Of a DNA stretch of 50,502 nucleotides, positions 17,777-27,533 are shown piece by piece. The stretch is from Cricetibacter osteomyelitidis (GTDB lineage: Bacteria; Pseudomonadota; Gammaproteobacteria; Enterobacterales; Pasteurellaceae). The notes below the pieces were generated by a model, which searched no databases, was not told where the DNA came from, and saw nothing but the letters and a program-made list of their open reading frames with translations. Numbering within the stretch: the stretch's first letter is position 1; each line of letters opens with the position of its first letter. A program made the position numbers and the translations under genes. The DNA is taken from the NCBI RefSeq assembly GCF_004340985.1, contig NZ_SLYB01000017.1, positions 1-50,502 on the forward strand. Direction: 5' to 3'.

Positions 17777-18728
17777 AAAGTGCGGTCAACAATTAATTAT
17801 TTTAGCGGTTTTTACCGTGCTGTCTTTGGCGTTATATTTAATGTATAACCTGCCAAGCCGTTGGCAGTATGCGTTATATCACCGCAGTCTCAGTTTAACC
17901 GCTATCGTAGTGACCGGTGCGGCTATTGCGTTGGCGACGATGATTTTTCAGACCGTAGTGAATAATCGTATTTTAACGCCGAGTATTCTGGGTTTAGATT
18001 CTTTATATTTGCTGATCCAAACCTTGATTATTTTTACCTTTGGTTCTGCTACGTTACTGACGATTGATTCGATTTTATTATTTTTGATTTCCACCGGAGC
18101 CATGGTGTTATTTGCCTTGGGATTATATTATTTTCTGTTCCGCAAAGAGGAGCAGAATATTTTCTTTTTACTATTGGTGGGAATTATATTCGGTACGTTT
18201 TTCCAAAGTTTAACCACTTTTATGGAAGTGTTGATTGATCCGAACGAATTTCAGATCACGCAAGATATCGGCTTTGCCAGCTTCAACCGCATTAATACTA
18301 ATATTTTATGGTTCGCATTGGGGTTGTTGATTTTAACAATGCTATATTCTCTGCGTTATTGGAAATATTTTGATGTGCTGGCATTAGGGCGGGATCTCGC
18401 GATTAATCTTGGTGTACCTTATCAAAAAATGACCAGAGAATTACTTATTTTAGTGGCGATTTTAACGTCTATTTCCACCGCACTTGTGGGACCGTTGACC
18501 TTCCTTGGATTATTGGTTATGAATGTCACCTTTGAATATATCCGCACTTATCGGCATAAAATGCTAATTCCGGCGGCAATGCTGATTAGTATTATTACTT
18601 TAGTATTCGGACAATTGTTGGTGTCGCAGGTATTTACGTTCAACACCACATTAGGCATTATCGTAAACTTTGCGGGCGGTGTGTATTTTATCTATTTACT
18701 GTTAAGAGCAAATAAAAAATGGCAATAG
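17769..18728 (+). CDS. Ferric-siderophore ABC transporter permease (FecCD family), second subunit
   Basis: A 319-residue paralogue of the preceding permease, expected to pair with it as a heterodimer in the inner membrane. It has about nine hydrophobic segments, GAAIALATMIFQTVVNNRILTPSILGLDS near the N-terminus and TALVGPLTFLGLLVMNVTF at the ATPase-contact region. It overlaps the upstream permease by 8 nt and the downstream ATPase gene by 10 nt, so the operon is tightly coupled. An uptake word lies inside its first codons (17778) and another near 18477. Confidence 0.9.
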   Translation: MNKKCGQQLIILAVFTVLSLALYLMYNLPSRWQYALYHRSLSLTAIVVTGAAIALATMIFQTVVNNRILTPSILGLDSLYLLIQTLIIFTFGSATLLTIDSILLFLISTGAMVLFALGLYYFLFRKEEQNIFFLLLVGIIFGTFFQSLTTFMEVLIDPNEFQITQDIGFASFNRINTNILWFALGLLILTMLYSLRYWKYFDVLALGRDLAINLGVPYQKMTRELLILVAILTSISTALVGPLTFLGLLVMNVTFEYIRTYRHKMLIPAAMLISIITLVFGQLLVSQVFTFNTTLGIIVNFAGGVYFIYLLLRANKKWQ

Positions 18729-19480
18729 AGATTAAAAATATTAATAAAAGTTACGGCAAAAAAAAGGTCGTGGATAATGTGTCCGTGCAGATCCCGACGG
18801 GCAAAATTACGTCTTTTATCGGTCCGAACGGAGCAGGCAAAAGTACTGTGTTGAGCATTATCAGTCGTTTATTAGCTGCGGACAGTGGCGATGTGTTTCT
18901 TCATGATCGCAATTTAAACACACAGAAAAGCGAGGAAATTGCCAAAAAATTAGCGATCTTAAAGCAATCCAATCATATCAATCTGCGTTTGACTGTGGAA
19001 GAATTAGTAGCTTTCGGCCGTTTTCCTTATTCCAAAGGAAATTTAACCAAAAACGACCGCACTTTTATTGATAATGCCATTGCCTATATGAATTTAGAGG
19101 AATACCGCCATCAATATATCACCCAACTGAGCGGTGGTCAGCGGCAACGAGCTTATATCGCAATGACCTTGGCACAGGATACGGATTATATTTTGCTCGA
19201 TGAACCACTGAATAATCTGGATATGAAACATTCCGTGCAGATTATGCAGGTGTTGCGAAAATTAGTCTCGGAACTGAATAAAACCGTGGTCATTGTGATC
19301 CACGATATTAATTTTGCCTCCTGCTATTCCGATTATATTATTGCTATGAAAGACGGCAAACTGGTGCAGCAAGGCACGGTGAATGACATTATGCAGACCG
19401 ACGTGCTGGCAGAGATTTATGATATGCAAATCCCGATTCAGGAAATTAATCAGCAGCGTATCGCAGTTTATTTCCGTTAA
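18719..19480 (+). CDS. Ferric-siderophore ABC transporter ATP-binding protein
   Basis: The 253-residue ATPase of the importer. Walker A is GPNGAGKST (residues about 36-44), the ABC signature is LSGGQRQRAYIA, Walker B is YILLDEP followed by the D-loop LNNLD, and the switch histidine is in VIVIHD. The protein resembles FecE/CeuD/VctC-type ATPases. The ATG lies inside the last codons of the upstream permease gene; the next gene starts 36 nt after the stop, preceded by AAAAGGA. Confidence 0.93.
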   Translation: MAIEIKNINKSYGKKKVVDNVSVQIPTGKITSFIGPNGAGKSTVLSIISRLLAADSGDVFLHDRNLNTQKSEEIAKKLAILKQSNHINLRLTVEELVAFGRFPYSKGNLTKNDRTFIDNAIAYMNLEEYRHQYITQLSGGQRQRAYIAMTLAQDTDYILLDEPLNNLDMKHSVQIMQVLRKLVSELNKTVVIVIHDINFASCYSDYIIAMKDGKLVQQGTVNDIMQTDVLAEIYDMQIPIQEINQQRIAVYFR

Positions 19481-19516
19481 TTTAATTTTAACCATCAACT
19501 CAAAAAGGACATTATT

Positions 19517-20431
19517 ATGAAAAAAATATTATCCGCTTTAGCCGTTGCCTTATGCGGTTTACTTAGTGTGACTACGGCGATTGCCACAGATATTACAGTG
19601 AAAAATGCTGCAGGTGAGCAAGTTGTACCGCAAAACCCGCAAAAAGTGGTGGTGCTGGATTTAGCTGCGGCGGATACGATTCGTGCTTTAGGTGAAAAAG
19701 ATAAAATTGTCGGTATCACCAACGGCATTTATACTCCGCAATATTTGCAAGAATTTAATGATGCGAAATATACCAACGTAGGCACAATGCCGGAGCCGTC
19801 TTTTGAGAAAATCAATGAATTAGCACCGGATTTGATCGTAGCAGGCTCACGTCAGCTGAAAGTATTTGATCGTTTAAAAGAAATTGCACCGGTCTTTATT
19901 GTGCAAAATGATTACAATAATTTCTATCAGGGCATTGAGCAAAATGTGACGGCTTTGGGGCAAATTTTCAATAAAGAAGCGGAAGCACAATCAAAATTAG
20001 CCGCATTAAACGATAAAGTAACTGAGTTGCAAAAACTCACCAAAGATAAAACCGCATTGGTAATTTTAGTCAATGAAAGCAATATCAGTGCTTATGGTGA
20101 TACTTCCCGTTATAGCTTGGTTTATCAAAAATTTGGTTTTACACCGGTGGATAAAAATATCAAATCATCGACTCACGGTATGAAAGTGGGTTTTGAATAT
20201 GTGTTAGAGCAAAATCCGGATTATTTATTAGTGGTTGATCGCACATCGGCGATAACCGAAAAAGCGGGTAATGCACAAAAAGTATTAAATAATGAAATCA
20301 TCAATCAAACCAAAGCGGCGAAAAACGGCAATATTGTGTATTTGCAACCGGCTAACTGGTATTTAGCATTCGGCGGTTTAGAAGGCACGGAAATGATGGC
20401 GGCGGAAATTGAGAACGCCGTGACAAAATAA
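19517..20431 (+). CDS. Periplasmic siderophore-binding protein (CeuE/YclQ/VctP-like)
   Basis: The 304-residue solute-binding subunit of the importer, class III fold. An N-terminal signal peptide (MKKILSALAVALCGLLSVTT, cleavage near AIA-TD) has no lipobox, so a soluble periplasmic protein is predicted. Features shared with the CeuE/YclQ group include the KSSTHGMKVGFEYVLEQNPDYL region and NWYLAFGGLEG. His220 and Tyr282 fall where CeuE uses a His and a Tyr to complete iron coordination by tetradentate catecholates; this alignment is from memory. No TonB-dependent receptor is adjacent, so the outer-membrane partner must be elsewhere. Confidence 0.9.
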   Translation: MKKILSALAVALCGLLSVTTAIATDITVKNAAGEQVVPQNPQKVVVLDLAAADTIRALGEKDKIVGITNGIYTPQYLQEFNDAKYTNVGTMPEPSFEKINELAPDLIVAGSRQLKVFDRLKEIAPVFIVQNDYNNFYQGIEQNVTALGQIFNKEAEAQSKLAALNDKVTELQKLTKDKTALVILVNESNISAYGDTSRYSLVYQKFGFTPVDKNIKSSTHGMKVGFEYVLEQNPDYLLVVDRTSAITEKAGNAQKVLNNEIINQTKAAKNGNIVYLQPANWYLAFGGLEGTEMMAAEIENAVTK

Positions 20432-20470
20432 AAGTGCGGTAAAAAAATAAGAAATTTTGCAAAAAAATAA

Positions 20471-20488
20471 AGGCTGCTTTGGCAACCT
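20471..20488 (+). terminator. Terminator hairpin behind the siderophore operon
   Basis: AGGCTGC (20471-20477) and GCAACCT (20482-20488) pair with one mismatch. An A-rich stretch precedes it, so it also reads as a terminator on the minus strand. The downstream T run is missing because the IS-end sequence starts at 20489. Confidence 0.55.
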
Positions 20489-20653
20489 CAGACTGCTGAC
20501 AAATCTCTAGACAAAAAGCGATTACCCGGAGCTAATAGGCGTATCAACAAAGGATATGCCTATGTCAAAAATCCCCATACACTTCAATACGAGCTTGAAA
20601 TGCTTAGTTTCGAAATGCTCGTCTCTAAAGACCACCTTGTCCGTTATGCTTAA
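20489..20653 (+). mobile_element. Left-end remnant of an insertion sequence (copy A)
   Basis: The IS end CAGACTGCTGACAAA continues into TCTCTAGAC, a leader with GCTAATAGG and ATGCCTATG, and the start of a transposase. The same order is seen at 50412-50502 (copy B). The copy is broken: the leader palindrome is lost, the transposase frame is shifted, and the sequence leaves the IS after about 165 bp. The 3' end of the IS is not visible. Confidence 0.75.
20562..20653 (+). pseudogene. Transposase N-terminal fragment, frameshifted
   Basis: Relative to the copy at 50484, one base is missing after the ATG. Restoring it gives MLKNPHTLQYELEMLSFEML, then VSKDHLVRYA and a stop. The ELEMLSFEMLVSKDHLVR pattern is like the N-terminal domain of IS5/IS1182-type DDE transposases, where a (V/L)P.DHL(L/V)R core is common; the family assignment is from memory. 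Only about 30 codons survive. Confidence 0.65.
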
Positions 20654-21010
20654 AATGGAGAAAGGATTAATCAAGGTGTCTTGGCTTTTGATAATGGTAA
20701 ACAAGTTGCAGAAGTAAAATACGTTGACGTTATTAATATTGAAAATTTGTTTCAAGAAGAAGTAATCTCAGAATCAAGAGAAAAATTAAAAAAAGATACG
20801 AATAAGGTATATGATAGTGGTACTTATAAAGTCGGCGTTGACATTCCAGCCGGTGAGTATAAAATTACGACAACATCTAACGATAAAACAGGCACAGTTT
20901 TTGTCCTGAAAGTACCTAACAGGATAATAGAAAATGTGATTGCTCACGAAATTTTTACTAATTCAACGTATGTTTCTAAAAGAAGGACAATATTTACGGG
21001 TTATTTTTGA
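20654..21010 (+). pseudogene. 5'-truncated gene for a protein with a VGVDIPAGEYKI domain
   Basis: An open frame runs from just after the stop at 20651 to 21010 without a convincing start: no ATG lies upstream of the conserved part and the region abuts the IS remnant. The product (about 118 codons) includes DSGTYKVGVDIPAGEYKITT, a short beta domain found in assorted bacterial and phage lipoproteins of unknown role. The likely reading is a gene that lost its 5' end to the IS or an associated deletion. The DNA is more AT-rich than the neighbours and has no uptake word. Function unknown. Confidence 0.5.
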
Positions 21011-21044
21011 TACTTTTGAATTACTTAAATAAAGGAGAAATTTT

Positions 21045-21515
21045 ATGTCAGGATTGAGAATTGTAGGTAATGTTATTTGGTTTTTTGCGGGTGGATTTTT
21101 ACTTGCATTAGGCAATTTTATCATGGGGATAATTTTAACCTCTTTAGTGATTACTGCGCCAATTGGGCTTGGGCTAATTCAATACTCAAAATTTTGCTTA
21201 TTCCCATTCACAACATCAATGATAAGTAAAAATGCTATGGACGTAAAACAAAATGCTATATGGCAGGCTTATTCAATGATAGTAATGATTTTTTATGTCA
21301 TATTTTATGGTTGGATTAGTTTTCTCGGTGGCTTGATAGTAGTTATTTTAAATTGCATATTTATCTTTACTATTCCTAATGCGGTTGTTTTTGCAAAATC
21401 CCTTGGAACAGCATTTAACCCAGTAGGAAAAATATGTGTGCCAATATCAACTAAAGATGAATTAGAACGTAGAAAGGCAGCTAAACACGCAGATAAATTA
21501 TTAGGGATAAAATAA
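21045..21515 (+). CDS. YccF-like (DUF307) membrane protein
   Basis: A 156-residue membrane protein with a good ribosome-binding site (AAAGGAG, 8 nt before ATG). It has two halves each with paired hydrophobic segments. NVIWFFAGGFLLALGNFIMGIIL and the late GTAFNPVGKI correspond to the DUF307 repeats of YccF. E. coli YccF is 148 residues. Function unknown. The DNA is AT-rich, lacks uptake words and lies in the scar next to the IS remnant, so recent gain with the truncated upstream gene is plausible. Confidence 0.7.
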   Translation: MSGLRIVGNVIWFFAGGFLLALGNFIMGIILTSLVITAPIGLGLIQYSKFCLFPFTTSMISKNAMDVKQNAIWQAYSMIVMIFYVIFYGWISFLGGLIVVILNCIFIFTIPNAVVFAKSLGTAFNPVGKICVPISTKDELERRKAAKHADKLLGIK

Positions 21516-21598
21516 CAGAAACACAAAATACAACACTTTACGGAGAATGCTTGTGTCATTTTTAAAACGTAAAATTTAGGTGTAATAGACAAAAACAA

Positions 21599-21625
21599 CG
21601 ACCGCATTTAATGCGGTCGCTTTTT
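21599..21625 (+). terminator. Terminator between the YccF-like gene and mscS
   Basis: Perfect arms CGACCGCAT (21599-21607) and ATGCGGTCG (21611-21619) with a 3-nt loop are followed by CTTTTT. On the minus strand the upstream A-rich sequence gives a usable T run for mscS too. Confidence 0.88.
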
Positions 21626-21632
21626 CAGAAAA

Positions 21633-22541
21633 TTATTTACTAATTGAAATTTCATTACCTTCCGGAAGATGGAGCGATAGTTGATTGTAAGGAATTGAAA
21701 TTCCTGCTTGATCAAATTCTAATTTTACTTTTTCAGTGATATCAAAATGCACGCCCCAGTAATCGCCGGTGCCTACCCATGGTCGCACAAATAATTGCAC
21801 GCTGTTTGCCGCTAACGCACCTACTGCGATAGTCGGTTTAGGATTTTGCAACACGCGGGCATCGGCTTTTAATAAACGGGCCACAATTTCTTTGGCTTTG
21901 GCAATATCGGACTCATAGCTGATATCGAAAATAAAGTCGATACGACGAGTTTCGTTATTCGAGTAGTTCACGATGCTGTCGGAGAAAACTTTGCCGTTTG
22001 GAATTAAAACGGTTTTATTATCACCGGTACGCAATTCTAATACTAATAAACCCATTTGTTTCACGGTTCCCATCATGCCGCTTGTTTCAATGAAATCACC
22101 TTTGCGGAATGGTTTGAAAATTAGTAACATCACGCCAGATGCAAAGTTCTGTAAGGAGTTTTGCAATGCCAGACCGATTGCCAAACCCGCAGCACCAATT
22201 AGTGCAACCAATGAACTGGTGTTAATGCCTAATTGAGATAATGCGGCGATGATTACGATTAGCAGTATTAAAAAATAGCTGATGGATGAAACGAAACTTT
22301 GCAACATTTCATCTTTGCTGGATACTAATACGGCTTTACCCAGTAATTTACTGATAAAACGAGCTAATCCTTTACCAATAATATAAATGGCGACAGCAAT
22401 AAGAATTTTGCCGCCGTATGGAATCAGCCAATCATTTAATAGCGTATTCATATCCATTGATGTGACGGTGTCGATCATTTTGGATGCTTGTTCTTGAACA
22501 TCAATTTGTTCTACAACTTCTTGAGCTTGTTCAACTGCCAT
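21633..22541 (-). CDS. mscS: Small-conductance mechanosensitive channel
   Basis: Inner-membrane tension-gated channel that releases solutes on hypo-osmotic shock. The 302-residue protein has three hydrophobic segments after a roughly 40-residue N-terminal extension. The pore-lining TM3 is Gly/Ala-rich (LIGAAGLAIGLALQNSLQNF), followed by the conserved ASGVMLLIFKPFRKGD and the beta-domain stretch VLIPNGKVFSDSIVNYS. E. coli MscS is 286 residues and the architecture is the same. The gene is monocistronic, with an uptake word just upstream near 22575. Confidence 0.95.
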   Translation of the reverse strand: MAVEQAQEVVEQIDVQEQASKMIDTVTSMDMNTLLNDWLIPYGGKILIAVAIYIIGKGLARFISKLLGKAVLVSSKDEMLQSFVSSISYFLILLIVIIAALSQLGINTSSLVALIGAAGLAIGLALQNSLQNFASGVMLLIFKPFRKGDFIETSGMMGTVKQMGLLVLELRTGDNKTVLIPNGKVFSDSIVNYSNNETRRIDFIFDISYESDIAKAKEIVARLLKADARVLQNPKPTIAVGALAANSVQLFVRPWVGTGDYWGVHFDITEKVKLEFDQAGISIPYNQLSLHLPEGNEISISK

Positions 22542-22666
22542 AGTCTTTCCTTCTCGAAATGAATAAAATAAAAAAGTGCGGTTAAAATTTTAAAAATTTA
22601 TTGCACAAAGGCTTGTTTAAGACAAGTATATTAGAGATTAGTTGCAAAAAAGATAAAAAAATATGT

Positions 22667-22695
22667 TTGCAATCAACGGCGAGTTATTGCATAAT
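22667..22695 (+). promoter_or_regulatory. Promoter of ffs
   Basis: -35 TTGCAA (22667-22672) and -10 CATAAT (22690-22695) are spaced by 17 bp. The predicted start near 22702 would give a leader of about 26 nt before the mature 4.5S RNA, similar to the RNase P-removed leader in E. coli. Confidence 0.7.
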
Positions 22696-22727
22696 GCACG
22701 CCTAATCGCAATTCGCGGTTATTCTAT

Positions 22728-22837
22728 GGAAACCCATTTGGTTCCTCGCAATGGTGTCTGGTGTATCAGGTCAGGTTCGGAAGAAAGCAGCCAGCGTCAG
22801 AAATTCCGTGTGCCGAGATCAAGCTGGGTGGGTTTCC
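22728..22837 (+). ncRNA. ffs: Signal recognition particle 4.5S RNA
   Basis: The RNA component of bacterial SRP, which pairs with Ffh to target nascent membrane proteins. The 5' end GGAAACCC pairs with the 3' end GGGTTTCC, forming the base of the long hairpin. The apical domain shows the conserved CAGGTCAGGTTCGGAAGAAA followed by GCAGCC, including the GGAA-type tetraloop and the asymmetric bulge that bind Ffh. Length of about 110 nt fits the 114-nt E. coli RNA. The exact ends are set from pairing, so they may be off by a few bases. Confidence 0.95.
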
Positions 22838-22848
22838 ACCCAACTTTT
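22826..22848 (+). terminator. Terminator of ffs
   Basis: Arms GGGTGG (22826-22831) and CCACCC (22836-22841) are followed by AACTTTT. The hairpin reuses the 3' arm of the mature RNA, so termination and 3' processing overlap. Confidence 0.6.
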
Positions 22849-22851
22849 CAG

Positions 22852-24579
22852 TTAAACTCTCTCCGCCAGCTTTCTGAAATAGCCGTTTTCTTGATTGATT
22901 AAGGCTTGATAATCACCTTGTTCGATTAATTCGGCATTATCAATTATGCAAAGTTTATCAAACTGTTCCAATGCGGTTAAACGGTGAGTGACCATAATCA
23001 AGGTGCGATTTTCTGCTTTTTGTAAAATCAACTGTAAAATACGACGTTCCGTTTCGCGATCCAAACCTTCTGTGGGTTCATCGAGCAGCAGAATCGGGGT
23101 GTTGCTTAATAAAATACGAGCCAGCCCCAAACGGCGTTGTTCACCACCGGAAAGCGGACGACCGCCATCACCAAGCCATAAATCCAGACCTTGCTCTTGC
23201 TCCGTCAGTTTGCTTAATCCCACTTGATTAAGCACATCAAGCATTGTGGTATCGTCAAGATCCTTATTCACTAATAACAGATTATTACGCAACGTATCGC
23301 TGAAAACGTGTACCCGCTGGGTGAGCAGACAAATTTGACTGCGAAGTGCGGTTTCGCTGTAATGTTGCAACGGTTTATCGGCTAATAGAATCTGACCTTG
23401 TTGCGGATCATAATTACGCACCAATAATTGAATTAAAGTGGATTTACCGCTGCCGGTTTTGCCTAAAATCGCCACTTTTTCACCGCACTTTATGGTTAAA
23501 TTTAGGGCGTTTAGGGCAATTTCAGAGCGTTGCGGATAGCTGAACGTGATATTTCGGATTTGAATCAGATTTTCTGTATTTTGGGTAAATTCCGCCGTAC
23601 CGTTAAATTGCACTAAAGGCTGTTGTTCGATAATTTCACTGACACGATCCGCCGATGCGATCACTTGTCCGATATGCAAAAATGCAGCACCTAAAGGCAT
23701 CAGAATCTCAAAAGATGCCAACGCAGTGAAGGTTAATAATCCCACAAATGCCGCTTTATATAAGCCTTCGCCTAAATCCGCATTGGCCGCCAGCCATAAT
23801 ACGGCAACCACCATAATGCCGTTGCAAAACAGCATAAGTGCGGTGGATAATCCTGATAAATCGGCTTCTTGTTGTTGATATTGCTGCCATTGACGTTCCG
23901 TTTGATTTAAGCGATGTTTCACTAAATCTTCCGCATTAAACAGCAATAATTCCGCTTGAGCTTGAATAAATTCCACAAATTGCTCGCGGTAAAGAGCTCG
24001 GGATTGGGTTAAACTCACCCCGAATTTTGTTCCCAATTTATAAAATATTGTGGGAATAATGCACAGCAATAAAGTTAGGGTTACGCCCATAAATAACGCC
24101 GTCGGTAAATGCACAAAACTTAAACCTATTGTGATAAATAAGATCACCGTAATGGCACTGATAAACGGAGCAACCAAGCGTAAATACAGGCTGTCGAGGG
24201 TATCCACGTCGGCCACTATACGGTTTAATAAATCGCTGTTGCGATAGCGATTTAACACGGCAGGACTCAGCGGAATAATTTTACTGAATACCTGCACTCG
24301 CAATTTTGCCAACACACGGAAAGTAGCATCGTGGGTGACATATTTTTCAAAATAACGAGCGACAGTGCGGGCAATAGCCAAGCCGCGAACTCCGGCGGAC
24401 GGGTAGAAAAAGTTAAATAAGGTCCCCGCTCCCGCAATTGCCGTGGCGGATAAGAACCAGCCGGACAAAGTAAGCAAGCCTATGCTGGCTGCCAGCCCGC
24501 TGATCATTAACACTAACCCTAAAAACAGGGTGAATTTGGCGTGCTTAAATAAATGTAAAAAAGGAAGTAGTGATTTCAT
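22852..24579 (-). CDS. cydC: CydC, heterodimeric ABC exporter subunit
   Basis: With CydD forms the inner-membrane ABC transporter needed for assembly of cytochrome bd and periplasmic c-type cytochromes; it was described as a thiol (cysteine/glutathione) exporter and later linked to heme. The 575-residue protein has an N-terminal six-TM domain (MKSLLPFLHLFKHAKFTLFL onward) and a C-terminal ATPase with Walker A LGKTGSGKSTL, signature LSGGEQRRLGLARIL, Walker B ILLLDEPTEGLD, and the switch His in VTHR. The ATG overlaps the cydD stop by 1 nt. It is last in the cnoX-trxB-cydD-cydC cluster. The 3' end abuts ffs convergently. Confidence 0.95.
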   Translation of the reverse strand: MKSLLPFLHLFKHAKFTLFLGLVLMISGLAASIGLLTLSGWFLSATAIAGAGTLFNFFYPSAGVRGLAIARTVARYFEKYVTHDATFRVLAKLRVQVFSKIIPLSPAVLNRYRNSDLLNRIVADVDTLDSLYLRLVAPFISAITVILFITIGLSFVHLPTALFMGVTLTLLLCIIPTIFYKLGTKFGVSLTQSRALYREQFVEFIQAQAELLLFNAEDLVKHRLNQTERQWQQYQQQEADLSGLSTALMLFCNGIMVVAVLWLAANADLGEGLYKAAFVGLLTFTALASFEILMPLGAAFLHIGQVIASADRVSEIIEQQPLVQFNGTAEFTQNTENLIQIRNITFSYPQRSEIALNALNLTIKCGEKVAILGKTGSGKSTLIQLLVRNYDPQQGQILLADKPLQHYSETALRSQICLLTQRVHVFSDTLRNNLLLVNKDLDDTTMLDVLNQVGLSKLTEQEQGLDLWLGDGGRPLSGGEQRRLGLARILLSNTPILLLDEPTEGLDRETERRILQLILQKAENRTLIMVTHRLTALEQFDKLCIIDNAELIEQGDYQALINQENGYFRKLAERV

Positions 24580-26366
24580 TATTTAATATCCTGATTTCGC
24601 TCTGCCAATAACTCTGCAAAGAAGCCTTTTTGCTGTAAATCGCTGAATGTACCTTGTTGCACGATCCGACCTTGTTTCATGGCTAAAATTTGATCGCAAG
24701 ATTTCAGATCTTCAATGCGGTGTGTGATCATTAGGCTGGTTTGATTACGGCTGATATTATGCAAGGCTTGCAGCACTTGGTTTTCCGATTGTGCATCCAG
24801 GCTTGCCGTCGGTTCGTCTAACAGCAATAATTTGCCTTGACGCAACAATGCTCGGGCAATGGCTAAACGTTGAGCCTGTCCAACAGACACCCCTATACCG
24901 CCGTCTTTGATTTCGCGATTTAAGCCGAGTTTATCGGTAAATTCTTTTGCCAATGCCAAGCGAAGGGCTTCGTCAATTTCGGCATCAGTGGCTTGAATTT
25001 CCCCTAATAACAGGTTTTCTTTGATCGTGCCTTGTAGTAACAATGGATTTTGTCCTACCCAAGCGATTTGTTGCCGCCATTGTGTGATGTCCAGGTGGTT
25101 TAATTCCATTCCATTGATTTTCAAAGAACCTTCATATGGTAAAAAGCCTAATAACACATTCATCAAGGATGTTTTGCCCGCACCGCTTTGTCCCACTAAT
25201 GCGGTATGTGATTGCGGAACCAAGCGGAAGTTAAGCGGTTGGCTGAGCTTGTCCCCTTGCGGTGAAAGTATGATAAGATTTTCTGCCGTAATTTCTACCG
25301 CACTTTCGGTTATATTTTCCGTTGTATTGGTTGTAAACCCTTCAGATTGTGCTGATTGGATGGTCGTGGTCGTCGGTTGTTCTAAGAAATCCACAATAGC
25401 ATCTGCCGCTCCGATTGCTGCTGCGCGGTCGTGATAGTAAGTGCCTAAATCCCGTAAGGGCTGATAAAATTCCGGTGCCAGAATTAAGCAGAAAAAACCG
25501 ACAAATAAGGTGATCCCTGTGCCGTAGGTACCGAATTCGATTTGTCCTAAATAGCTGAACCCGAAATAGACCGCCATCACCGCAATCGAAATAGAAGTAA
25601 AAAACTCTAATACGGCAGATGACAAAAAGGCCATTTTCAACACATCCATTGTACTGATACGAAAATCTTCCGTTGATTTTTCAATATGTTGTGTTTGTTT
25701 CAACGTGCAGTTGAAAAGGCGTAAAGTTTCTAAACCTCGCAAACGATCTAAAAACTGACCGCCCAGTTTAGCGAGTGTTGCCATATTTTTCTGACTACTG
25801 TCCGCCGCCGCAATGCCTACTAAAATCATAAAAATCGGTACAAGGGGAGCGGTGCCGAGCAAAATCGCTCCCGCCGCCCAGTTGAGCGGAAACACGGCTA
25901 TTAAAATCACTATCGGCACAATAAGGGACAACATTTGTTGCGGCAAATAACGGGCATAAAAATTATGCAGATTTTCTACCTGTTCCAACATAATTGTCGC
26001 CCAACTGCCAGCGGGTTTATTGGCAATCGTGGCAGGACCCACTTGATGAATTTTGTTTAAAATTTGTTGGCGGATAATATTGCGTAATTGTTGCCCGCAT
26101 TTAAAGCCGATTTTTTCCCGCCACCATAAAATCACACCACGCAAAGCAAAGCCTAATAATAAACCGCCAAAGTGCGGTAACAATTCGGTGGGTTTTGTGT
26201 TCAGCATAATCAAACTATGCAATACCCAAGCCAATAACCAAGTTTGCCCTACCAAAATAACCGATGATAGGGTAGTCAGTAAAATATTGAGATTGAGTAA
26301 TTTTTTCACCGGCTTCTGCTGTGCTCGAAGCCATTTTTGTAGATATCGTTGACGCGTTTTATCCAT
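24579..26366 (-). CDS. cydD: CydD, heterodimeric ABC exporter subunit
   Basis: Partner of CydC (595 residues). It has six TM segments in the first half (LLTTLSSVILVGQTWLLAWV is the first), then a nucleotide-binding domain with Walker A VGQSGAGKTSL, signature VSVGQAQRLAIARALL, Walker B LLLDEPTASLD and switch His in ITHR. The signature reads SVGQA rather than SGGQ, as is usual in CydD. Order trxB-cydD-cydC is the same as in H. influenzae. The gap to trxB is 147 bp and contains T-rich sequence, so a separate promoter is possible. Confidence 0.95.
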   Translation of the reverse strand: MDKTRQRYLQKWLRAQQKPVKKLLNLNILLTTLSSVILVGQTWLLAWVLHSLIMLNTKPTELLPHFGGLLLGFALRGVILWWREKIGFKCGQQLRNIIRQQILNKIHQVGPATIANKPAGSWATIMLEQVENLHNFYARYLPQQMLSLIVPIVILIAVFPLNWAAGAILLGTAPLVPIFMILVGIAAADSSQKNMATLAKLGGQFLDRLRGLETLRLFNCTLKQTQHIEKSTEDFRISTMDVLKMAFLSSAVLEFFTSISIAVMAVYFGFSYLGQIEFGTYGTGITLFVGFFCLILAPEFYQPLRDLGTYYHDRAAAIGAADAIVDFLEQPTTTTIQSAQSEGFTTNTTENITESAVEITAENLIILSPQGDKLSQPLNFRLVPQSHTALVGQSGAGKTSLMNVLLGFLPYEGSLKINGMELNHLDITQWRQQIAWVGQNPLLLQGTIKENLLLGEIQATDAEIDEALRLALAKEFTDKLGLNREIKDGGIGVSVGQAQRLAIARALLRQGKLLLLDEPTASLDAQSENQVLQALHNISRNQTSLMITHRIEDLKSCDQILAMKQGRIVQQGTFSDLQQKGFFAELLAERNQDIK

Positions 26367-26513
26367 AATTGGGTATCATTTATTAAAAATGTGTAGATTA
26401 TACGGGAAGTGCGGGATATTTTCAGCTTTTGTAGTGAATATAAATAAAAATAGGTAGAAAAAACGACCGATTTTTTACAAAACCGACCGTATTTTTATAT
26501 GTATATTAAAATA

Positions 26514-27521
<1,008 letters not shown>

Positions 27522-27533
27522 TTAAGCTACTAA

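Noticed and set aside
20562-20714. A 50-codon ORF starting at the IS ATG
   Set aside because: It follows the frameshifted path; restoring one base gives transposase-like residues, so it is a remnant, not a gene.
22663-22902. A 79-codon open frame over 22663-22902
   Set aside because: The sequence is the 4.5S RNA gene with its promoter and conserved apical domain.
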